From the NCBI RefSeq assembly GCF_039524395.1, contig NZ_BAAAGO010000009.1: a DNA stretch of 64,000 nucleotides, one strand, 5' to 3'. The notes beneath the pieces were generated by a model that worked only from the letters and a program-made list of their open reading frames with translations, searched no databases and had not been told where the DNA came from. The translations under genes and the position numbers were made by a program. This stretch comes from Micropruina glycogenica. GTDB taxonomy: Bacteria > Actinomycetota > Actinomycetes > Propionibacteriales > Propionibacteriaceae. This document shows positions 34,334-41,422 of this stretch, piece after piece (position 1 is the first letter of the stretch; each line of letters opens with the position of its first letter).

Positions 34334-35677
34334 ATGGAGTTGACCTTCGAGCAGCTGGGCGATGCGGCCCTGGTGGCCGTGATCGATGCTGCCGTGGCGG
34401 CTCTGACCGATGACCGGGTCCGGCTCCAGAACGGAAAGCAGCGGCTGCAACTGTTGGTTGATGCGGTGCGGTTGGATGCCCGGTTGTCGGCGTGGCGGTC
34501 GGCGTTAGCGGCCGAGGTGGAACAGTCCGGGGTGGCGGTGGCCGAGCATGGCACCTCCACCGTCACCTGGCTGGCCGACGCTACCTGCATGACGCGTCGT
34601 GCGGCGGGCCGGTTGGTGATCGAGGGGCAACGACTGACCCGGTTCCCGACCGTCGCAGCCGCCGCTGCCGAGGGGTGCGTGCTGCCCGAACAGGCCCAGG
34701 CGATCACGCAGGTGCTGGACGGGCTGCCCACCGATTTCGACACCGGCCAGTTGCGGCAGGCCGAAGAGTTGCTGGTGGGGTTCGCCGACACCCACAACGC
34801 CCACGACCTGCGCAGCCTGTCGCGCTACCTGGTGGAGGTGCTCGACCCCGACACGGTCCAGGCGCGGGAAGCGGCCCGGTTGGAACGCGACCTGCGCGCC
34901 GCGAAGAACAACCGGCACCTCACCTTTGATCACGATGGTCACGGATCGGTCCGCATCAGAGGCAGCCTGCCGGTGGTTGATGCGGAACCGTTCATTCGGC
35001 TGATCGACAGCTACACCGCGCACGCCGCGCGCGGCATCGACCGGCTCGACCCCCTGACCGAAACCACCACACCGGCACAACGCCGGGCCGACGCACTCAC
35101 CGCCATGATCGACCGGCACCTGGCCCAGTCGTTGGCGCCCAGTCACGGTGGCGACCGGCCACGCGTCGTGGTCGCCATGTCGTATGACGTGCTGGTGAAA
35201 ACCGCCACCGACGCCGGCCTGCTGCACGGTGACCAGCTCGGCACCGGTGAGCCGATCGCCGCCTCGACGCTTCGGCAGTTGCTGTGCGACGCCGACATCA
35301 TGCCCACCGTGCTCGGGTCACGCTCTGCGGTGCTGGATGTGGGCCGTGCGCAACGGCTCGTCACCCCCGCCATCCGCGCAGCCCTCGAAATCCGTGACGG
35401 CGGGTGCGTGTTCCCCGGCTGCGACAAGGCCCCGAACGCCTGCCACGCCCACCACATCATGCCCTGGTGGGCCGGCGGCGTGACCGCCCTGCACAACCTC
35501 GTGCTGGTCTGCCCCCACCACCACGGCATCATCGAACCCAGCCACAACCCCACAGCAGACCGCTGGCAAGTACGACTACCAGCGAACGGCCCGGCCCACG
35601 TCATCCCACCCCGACGCGTCGACCCCAAACAAACACCACGAATCCACAACCGCTTCACCGCACCCATGCGCACCTGA
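34334..35677 (+). CDS. HNH endonuclease domain protein with DUF222 (13E12 repeat family)
   Basis: A 447-residue protein. The N-terminal DUF222 region (about 20-320) is helical (RLQLLVDAVRLDARLSAWRS, TCMTRRAAGRLVIEGQRL). The C-terminal HNH nuclease lies around 355-410: CVFPGCDKAPNACHAHHI, then PWWAGGVTALHNLVLVCPHH, with the metal-binding Cys and His residues present. Such genes occur in many copies in actinobacterial genomes and are often linked to mobile elements, but their role is unsettled. The last 100 bases are richer in A than neighbouring genes. Confidence 0.9.
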   Translation: MELTFEQLGDAALVAVIDAAVAALTDDRVRLQNGKQRLQLLVDAVRLDARLSAWRSALAAEVEQSGVAVAEHGTSTVTWLADATCMTRRAAGRLVIEGQRLTRFPTVAAAAAEGCVLPEQAQAITQVLDGLPTDFDTGQLRQAEELLVGFADTHNAHDLRSLSRYLVEVLDPDTVQAREAARLERDLRAAKNNRHLTFDHDGHGSVRIRGSLPVVDAEPFIRLIDSYTAHAARGIDRLDPLTETTTPAQRRADALTAMIDRHLAQSLAPSHGGDRPRVVVAMSYDVLVKTATDAGLLHGDQLGTGEPIAASTLRQLLCDADIMPTVLGSRSAVLDVGRAQRLVTPAIRAALEIRDGGCVFPGCDKAPNACHAHHIMPWWAGGVTALHNLVLVCPHHHGIIEPSHNPTADRWQVRLPANGPAHVIPPRRVDPKQTPRIHNRFTAPMRT

Positions 35678-36088
35678 TCAGCTGTCAGCGCGCGCACCAA
35701 CCCGCCGGATACGCGAGATCCCGACCTGCGCCGGGATGACGGGAGTGCTGACCTTCTTTCGCCGAGCGCTTCGAGAACCTTCGTGCGGCCAGGGGTTTCG
35801 GCACGCTCAGGTGGGCGACCCACGTGAACTGGTTGGTTTCGACGGGCTGCGGACTGCACTTCGGCCGGCTTCGCCAACCCTTGGGCAGTTCATCGGCCCT
35901 CGTCCGCACGGGCAGTGACGGTGCGCATGAGGTGCCAAGAACCCTACCGTCGGGCCTCTCGATCGCTGCCGGGTCGTCGGTGGTCTTCACGGGCGCAACC
36001 GAGAGCACGGCACCGCGATCGCCGGCACCGGCCGGGGCGCTCGAACGGTGGGGCAACCGACCGCCTGGAGCTCTGGATAGGGTGCGGT
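35678..36088. other. gene-free region with repeats of both families
   Basis: About 410 bases without a credible gene. It contains a family B hairpin (GATCCCGACCTGCGCCGGGATGAC, 35722-35744) and degraded family A pieces (GGGGTTTCGGCACGCTCAG, 35788-35810, and TTGGTTTCGACGGGCTG, 35832-35850). Long open frames on both strands here have no homology and look like high-GC chance frames. The end of the region holds the TAGGGT -10 box of the next gene (36078-36083). Confidence 0.6.
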
Positions 36089-37174
36089 ATGCGTTGGCAC
36101 GAGCCTGCCGGTGAGGTCTCTCGCCGCCGTGCGATCTGTCTCGCCGCCGCGACAACCCTGGGTGCAGCGCTCGCCCCCGGCACCTTTCGGCTGCTCAGCA
36201 CGCCGGTCAACCCAGTGCCAGTGATGTCGTTGCCGGCAGGCTTCCACTTTCTGCAGTCGCCGAACTTCTGCCTTCGTTTCGCGATTCCCGACGACCTGGT
36301 GCTTACCCGGCCCGACTCCCTGCTGACCGAGTACGGAGCACTCGTGACTTTTCAAGAGATGGCCGACCGCACGGGGGCGACCGTGGACGAGTGGACCCAT
36401 CATCAGGTGACCGGCGTCGACGCCTTCGCCGTGGCCGAAGACGGCACGAGCGTCAACGTGATGCGCACGCCGTCCGAGCACGTGCCCACGCCCGCCGAAC
36501 TGGCCGACGAGGTGCGAGCGCTGCAGATGGATGCCGTGCGGTGGGGTCGAACCGAGACCGTGTTCGGGCCGGCCACCACGCTACGCAGCACGCTGACGCT
36601 CTTCGGCGGCGCGCTCAGGGTGCCCGGCCATGTGCTCTGGGCGCGCAATGACCGCGGGGTGTTCAGCATTCAGGTCACGTCCGAGAGTGCAGACGTTGTG
36701 GACGCCCTGTACGGCATCGTCTTGCGCACCCTGCAACCGCTGCCCCCCACTGCCCGAGGGTGTTCACTGATGCCCATGGCTGAAACTCCAAGCATCGACG
36801 GCATTCACCACATCACCCTGAGCGTCAGCGACCTCGACCGCAGCGTGCGCTGGTACACCGAGGTGCTGGGCTTCGCCGAGAGGCGGCGGGTACAGGTCAA
36901 CGGCATGGCCAAGGCCATGCTGATTCGGGACGACCTGTTGATCACCCTCACCGAGCATGGTGAGTTCGCCGAGCCGGGGCCCTTCAACGAACGCCACGCC
37001 GGTCTCGACCACCTCGGCGTCGCGGTTGCCGATCGGGCGACCCTCGACGCGTGGATCGCCCACCTCGACGGCTTGGGCGTAGCGCACGGCGATGTGACCC
37101 GAGGCGCCACCGGCGACCTGATCGCCTTCCGCGACCCGGACAACATCGCCCTGGAGTTCTACACCCGCGGCTGA
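36089..37174 (+). CDS. secreted-type protein of unknown function, fused in frame to a VOC protein
   Basis: The frame encodes 361 residues. The first 30 resemble a twin-Arg-like or lipoprotein-like export signal (SRRRAICLAAATTLGAALA). Residues 45-225 form an unrecognised domain (FHFLQSPNFCLRFAIPDD, VTFQEMADRTGATVDEW). A complete VOC domain follows with no stop between. A run of six C at 36743-36748 lies just before the joint. With one C fewer the first protein would end LPEGVH and stop in a TGATG overlap with the VOC ATG. The fusion is therefore probably an indel, not a real two-domain protein. Confidence 0.6.
   Translation: MRWHEPAGEVSRRRAICLAAATTLGAALAPGTFRLLSTPVNPVPVMSLPAGFHFLQSPNFCLRFAIPDDLVLTRPDSLLTEYGALVTFQEMADRTGATVDEWTHHQVTGVDAFAVAEDGTSVNVMRTPSEHVPTPAELADEVRALQMDAVRWGRTETVFGPATTLRSTLTLFGGALRVPGHVLWARNDRGVFSIQVTSESADVVDALYGIVLRTLQPLPPTARGCSLMPMAETPSIDGIHHITLSVSDLDRSVRWYTEVLGFAERRRVQVNGMAKAMLIRDDLLITLTEHGEFAEPGPFNERHAGLDHLGVAVADRATLDAWIAHLDGLGVAHGDVTRGATGDLIAFRDPDNIALEFYTRG
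36776..37174 (+). CDS. VOC family (glyoxalase-like) protein
   Basis: A 132-residue vicinal oxygen chelate domain, complete by itself: IHHITLSVSDLDRSVRWYTE, then HAGLDHLGVAVADRATLDAW and the closing FRDPDNIALEFYTRG. Metal ligands are probably the His in HHITL, the His in LDHLG and the Glu in LEFY. Its own start is ATG 36776 or 36770, with GAGGGTG upstream, though the frame is open from 36089. The substrate is unknown; relatives are glyoxalases, dioxygenases and resistance proteins. Confidence 0.78.
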   Translation: MAETPSIDGIHHITLSVSDLDRSVRWYTEVLGFAERRRVQVNGMAKAMLIRDDLLITLTEHGEFAEPGPFNERHAGLDHLGVAVADRATLDAWIAHLDGLGVAHGDVTRGATGDLIAFRDPDNIALEFYTRG

Positions 37175-37194
37175 CGCCGGTAGCGTCGGCTGGC

Positions 37195-37995
37195 ATGTCA
37201 TCGGCCTACACTCACGGGCACGCCGAGAGCGTGCTGCGATCTCACCGTGCCCGCACCGCGGCCAACTCGGCCGCCTACCTGCTGCCCCACCTACAGCCCG
37301 GGCAGCGCCTGCTCGACGTGGGCGCCGGCCCTGGCACCATCACCGCCGACCTCGCCCGCCTGGTCGCACCGGGCCGGGTGACGGCGCTCGAGACGTCCGA
37401 TGCGGTGGTGGCGCTGACCCATGAAGGTGTCGAGGCGTCAGGGGTCGAGAACGTCGACTACCTGGCGGGCGACGTGCACGCGCTTGACTTGCCCGACGAC
37501 AGTTTCGACGTGGTGCACGCCCATCAGGTGCTGCAGCACCTGCCCGACCCGGTGCAGGCACTGCGCGAGATGGTGCGAGTCTGCCGTCCAGGCGGGGTGG
37601 TGGCGGTGCGCGACGCCGACTACAGCGCCTTCACCTGGTACCCCCCGAGCCCGGCCCTCGGCCGTTGGCTCGACCTGTACCTGCAGTTGGCCAGGGCAAA
37701 CGGCGGCGAGCCGGACGCGGGTCGCCGGCTGCTCGCCTGGGCGCGTGAGGCCGGCTGCTCGAACGTCACTGCGACGGCGTCGGTCTGGTGTTACGCCGAC
37801 GACGAATCACGAACGGCCTGGGGACTCGGCTGGGCCGACCGCATACTGACCTCGGCGGTGGCCGACCAGGTGCTGCGGCGCAGCCTCGCCACAGCCGACG
37901 AACTGCACGGAATCTCGGACGCCTGGCGGGCCTGGGCAGCCGACCCCGACGGCTGGTTCACTCTGCTGCACGGCGAGCTCATCATTCACGTGTGA
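37195..37995 (+). CDS. class I SAM-dependent methyltransferase
   Basis: A 266-residue methyltransferase with motif I LLDVGAGPGTITADLA, the acidic residue after beta-2 in VTALETSD, motif II region DSFDVVHAHQVLQHLPDP and motif III VCRPGGVVAVRDADY. It resembles the UbiE/Coq5 group acting on small molecules. Its acceptor is unknown. A TAGCGT -10 box lies eight bases before ATG 37195, suggesting a leaderless transcript. Confidence 0.88.
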   Translation: MSSAYTHGHAESVLRSHRARTAANSAAYLLPHLQPGQRLLDVGAGPGTITADLARLVAPGRVTALETSDAVVALTHEGVEASGVENVDYLAGDVHALDLPDDSFDVVHAHQVLQHLPDPVQALREMVRVCRPGGVVAVRDADYSAFTWYPPSPALGRWLDLYLQLARANGGEPDAGRRLLAWAREAGCSNVTATASVWCYADDESRTAWGLGWADRILTSAVADQVLRRSLATADELHGISDAWRAWAADPDGWFTLLHGELIIHV

Positions 37996-38038
37996 GGGTT
38001 TTCTGGCGCGTGCGGCGCGGCGGTGGTTGGCTGGGCCC

Positions 38039-38413
38039 ATGCAGGGGATTCGACTGAGCACCGTGACGCTGGGCGCACCAGACCCGGTGTCGCTGGCCCG
38101 TTTCTACGCCAGGCTGCTGGGCTGGCAGCTCGGCCCCACCGACGACCTGAGCTGGGTGGCCGTTCGTAACCCCGACGGCGGTGTCGGCATCGCGTGTCAA
38201 CTCGAACCCAACCACGTGCACCCCGTGTGGCCCGGCGGGCCCGGCGACCAGCAGATGCAGCTTCATCTCGAGATTCAGGTGGACGATCTGCAGGCCGGGC
38301 TGCGCCACGCGCTGCAGTGCGGCGCCCGCATGGCGCCCTACCAGCCCCAGGCGGACGTACGGGTATGCCTCGACCCGGCCGGGCACCCGTTCTGCCTGTG
38401 GATCGAAACCTGA
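38039..38413 (+). CDS. VOC family protein
   Basis: A 124-residue glyoxalase-like domain: GAPDPVSLARFYARLLGWQL at the start, LHLEIQVDDLQAGLRHALQCG in the middle and DPAGHPFCLW at the end, a common bacterial VOC subgroup with unknown substrates. ATG 38039 is preferred to a TTG four codons earlier. It ends 12 bases from the convergent LysE remnant. Confidence 0.82.
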   Translation: MQGIRLSTVTLGAPDPVSLARFYARLLGWQLGPTDDLSWVAVRNPDGGVGIACQLEPNHVHPVWPGGPGDQQMQLHLEIQVDDLQAGLRHALQCGARMAPYQPQADVRVCLDPAGHPFCLWIET

Positions 38414-38425
38414 GCACGACCGAGC

Positions 38426-39057
38426 TCAGTGGCCCGGAAGTGCCAGCTTCACGCCGAACCCGACCAGGGTGACGCCCGCAACGCGGTCGACGACGCGCAG
38501 CGCACGCGCGTTCGCCAGCCAGCGCCGGGCGTAGCTCGCCCCGGCGATGATCAAAGCGAACCAGGCCACGGCCAGCAGGTCGTGCACCCCGGCCAGCAGC
38601 AGCCCCATGCCCAGCGGCGAAACTCCGGCGGGCACGAACTGCGGAATGGTGGCCAGGTAGAACGCGCCGATCTTGGGGTTGAGCAGGTTGGTCCACACCC
38701 CGATCAGAAAGCCCCGCCACTTCGCGATGGCCTCACGGCAGTCCCTTCGACCTCGAGTCCGTGCGTCCGAAAGCTCTTCACGATCAGCATCACACCCAGA
38801 TACACCAGGTACACCGCGCCGCCGAGGGTGACCACCCGGTAGGCGACCTCGGACGCCGCCAACAGGGCCGCGGCCCCCACCGCCGCGGCCGCGCCCCAGA
38901 TCAGCGCCCCGGTACCGATGCCGAGCGCAGTGGCGACGGCGTACCCGTTGCCCCGCACCAGCGCCGAGCGCAGCACCAGGGTGGTGTCGAGACCCGGTAT
39001 CACGGTGAGCACCGCGGCGACCGCGGCGAACCCGAGCAGCGCCTGGGCGAACGTCAC
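38426..39057 (-). pseudogene. LysE/RhtB-type amino-acid exporter gene with a frameshift
   Basis: The 5' half (39057 to about 38715) encodes the first three helices (FAAVAAVLTVIPGLDTTLVL, YLVYLGVMLIVKSFR), then stops after a nonsense tail at 38704. The 3' half continues in another frame with WRGFLIGVWTNLLNPKIGAFY and three more helices to 38426. One insertion or deletion near 38720-38735 would rejoin EAIAK to WRGFLIG. As sequenced it cannot make a full exporter. A sequencing error is possible. Confidence 0.78.
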
Positions 39058-39058
39058 C

Positions 39059-39553
39059 TCAGGCCGTGACGTCGGCCACGGGCGCGCCGGTCAGCCGAAC
39101 CAGATCGTCGGGGCTGAGCTTGAACACGGCATGCGGGTGGCCGGCGGCGGCCCAGATCTCGTCGAAGCGGAACAGCTCGGTGTCGATCAGCTCGACGCTG
39201 GGGGTGGCGTGCGCCACCGGTGACACTCCGCCGATGGAGAAACCGGTCGACTGCTTGACGAAGGCGCCGTCGGCCCGGGTGAGCTCCCCCACCTTCATGG
39301 CCACCTTGTTTTCGTCGACCCGGCGATCGCCCGAGGTCATCACCAGCACCGCGGCGTCGTCGACCCGGCGGCGAAAGATGATGCTCTTGACGATCTGGCC
39401 CAACTCGACGCCGAGGGCGTCGGCCGCGTCCTGAGCGGTGCGGGCCGAATCGGCCAGCATCACCGGGGTGTGCCGGTGGCCGAGTTCGGCCAGTCTGGCT
39501 GAGACTCGTTGGGCGCCTTCGGGCAGAACGGCCGCATCGTCGTCGCGTTGCAT
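39059..39553 (-). CDS. YbaK/EbsC family aminoacyl-tRNA deacylase
   Basis: A 164-residue editing-domain protein that hydrolyses misacylated tRNA, most often Cys- or Ala-tRNA(Pro). Seen are QIVKSIIFRR with the conserved Lys, AAVLVMTSGDRRVDENKVA, and the substrate loop TGFSIGGVSPVAH. ATG 39553 is chosen from the family N-terminus (PEGAQRVSARLAELG). The LysE-type gene begins one base after its stop. Confidence 0.87.
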   Translation of the reverse strand: MQRDDDAAVLPEGAQRVSARLAELGHRHTPVMLADSARTAQDAADALGVELGQIVKSIIFRRRVDDAAVLVMTSGDRRVDENKVAMKVGELTRADGAFVKQSTGFSIGGVSPVAHATPSVELIDTELFRFDEIWAAAGHPHAVFKLSPDDLVRLTGAPVADVTA

Positions 39554-39688
39554 GGGTCCATCCTGCACCCCCGGACCAGCCGGTGGGCGGCGGCTCGACA
39601 ACCGGGGGGATGGTTGTTGAGCCGCCGTCCGCCTCGGTCGCGCGCTCACGTTCGGGGGGACGAGTGCGAGCCGCGACCCGGTCGTGGG

Positions 39689-41377
39689 TCAGAACTTCGG
39701 CAGCATCCAACTGAGCACCGGGGTGGATTGCAGCCCCACCAGCAGGCACAGCACGATCAGCATGCCGAGGCTCCACCACAGCACCTTGCGCAGAATGTCG
39801 GACTCGCGGCCCAGCAGGCCCACGGCCGTGGCCGCGATGGTGAGGTTCTGAGGGCTGATCATCTTGCCGACCACGCCACCGGAGGTGTTGGCCGCCACCA
39901 GCAGGGTCGGGTCGATACCGGCCGCCTTGCCGGCCGTCTGCTGCAGGGTCGCGAACAGCGCGTTGGCCGAGGTGTCCGAACCGGTGACAGCGGTGCCGAT
40001 CCACCCCAGAATCGGGCTGAAGAACGCGAACGCCGCACCGGTGCCGGCGATCCAGGTGCCGATGGTGATGGTCTGGCCCGAGAAGTTCATCACGTAGGCC
40101 AGCGCCAGCACCGACGCCACGGTGAGAATCGAGAACCGCAGCTTCACCACGGTGGCGCCGAGTTCGCCGAACACGTCCTTGGCCGACACCTTGTACACCG
40201 CGGCCACGATGAACATCGAGATCAGCAGCGACGTACCCGGCGAACTCAGCCACTGGAAGTTGTAGATCGTCGAGGTGGACGGCGTGCCTGCCGCGGTGAT
40301 GATGTGCCCGTTCAACCCCGGCCACGGAATCTTGATGTCGGTGGACGCCAGCCACGCCGAGATCGCCGGGGTCAGCTTGGTCACCGCGAACACCGCGATG
40401 ACCAGAAGGTACGGGAACAGGGCCATGAAGATGCGTCCGCCGTCGAGCTTCGCCGCGCCCTTGCTGTCGTGCAGCTGGGGCAGCGCGGCGCGCTCTTTGT
40501 CGGTCATGGCGGCCAGCTCGGTGTCGCGATCGTGGTGCAGCGAGGCCAGCGCGTCGGCGCCGCCCTGCGGCTGCCAGAAACGCAGGAACAGCACCGCCAC
40601 GCCCAGGCCGACCAGCGAGGCGATGATGTCGGTGAGCTCGACCGACAGCCAGGTGGCCGACACCCACTGGGCCACGGCGAACGCCAGGCCGGTGGCCAGC
40701 GCGACCGGCCACAGTTGCTTGAAGCCGCGCTTGCCGTCGGCCAGGAACACCAGCACCAACGGCACGAAGGCGGCCAGAAGCGGGGTCTGGTGACCGACGT
40801 AGGCACCGATCTGCTGGTAGGGAATCTTGGTCAGGTTGCCGGCGGTGATGATCGGAATGGCGATGGCGCCGAAGGCCACCGGGGCGGTGTTGGCCACCAG
40901 CACCACCACGGCGGCGCGCAGGGCCGAGAAGCCGATCGCCATCAGCATCACGCCGGTGATCGCCACCGGGGCGCCGAAACCGGCCAGTGCCTCGAGCAGG
41001 CCGCCGAAGCAGAAGGCGATCAGCATCGCCTGCACCCGCGGGTCGTCGCTGACCAGGGCGAACACCGAACGCAGGTCTTCGAAGCGGCCGCTCACCACGG
41101 TGATCTGGTAGAGCGCGATGGCGGTGAAGACGATCCACATGATCGGAAAGACGCCGAACACGGCACCCTGGGTGGCCGACAGAAACGCCAACGGGAAGGG
41201 CATGTGAAAGGCGAACACGGCGACGATGATCGCCACGCCGACCGAGGTCAGCCCGGCCCAGTGCGCCTTCCAGCGCAGCCAGCCCAGCGTGACGAACATG
41301 GTGATCAGTGGTAACAGTCCGACGATGGCCGAGAGCCACAGTGACCCGAGCGGCGCGATTTGTGGTGTGAAGTTCAT
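39689..41377 (-). CDS. lctP: L-lactate permease family transporter
   Basis: A 562-residue LctP-type symporter with 12-14 helices. Conserved parts are FGGLLEALAGFGAPVAITG and ANTAPVAFGAIAIPIITAGN, and, late, MISPQNLTIAATAVGL. These proteins take up L- or D-lactate and glycolate with protons. It lies 45 bases downstream of the D-lactate dehydrogenase gene on the same strand, forming a lactate-use operon under the divergent LldR-type regulator. Confidence 0.93.
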   Translation of the reverse strand: MNFTPQIAPLGSLWLSAIVGLLPLITMFVTLGWLRWKAHWAGLTSVGVAIIVAVFAFHMPFPLAFLSATQGAVFGVFPIMWIVFTAIALYQITVVSGRFEDLRSVFALVSDDPRVQAMLIAFCFGGLLEALAGFGAPVAITGVMLMAIGFSALRAAVVVLVANTAPVAFGAIAIPIITAGNLTKIPYQQIGAYVGHQTPLLAAFVPLVLVFLADGKRGFKQLWPVALATGLAFAVAQWVSATWLSVELTDIIASLVGLGVAVLFLRFWQPQGGADALASLHHDRDTELAAMTDKERAALPQLHDSKGAAKLDGGRIFMALFPYLLVIAVFAVTKLTPAISAWLASTDIKIPWPGLNGHIITAAGTPSTSTIYNFQWLSSPGTSLLISMFIVAAVYKVSAKDVFGELGATVVKLRFSILTVASVLALAYVMNFSGQTITIGTWIAGTGAAFAFFSPILGWIGTAVTGSDTSANALFATLQQTAGKAAGIDPTLLVAANTSGGVVGKMISPQNLTIAATAVGLLGRESDILRKVLWWSLGMLIVLCLLVGLQSTPVLSWMLPKF

Positions 41378-41422
41378 GACGTTCTCCGGAGTGCTTGAGC
41401 GGGCGAGGTGTTGGGGACAGTA

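Noticed and set aside
35685..36155. 156-codon reverse frame between the HNH and VOC genes
   Set aside because: No homology, overlaps repeats of both families and the start of the next gene.
39509..41314. 601-codon forward frame opposite the lactate permease
   Set aside because: Composition dominated by Gln, His, Arg and Gly, as expected for the antisense of a membrane-protein gene; no start signal and no homology.
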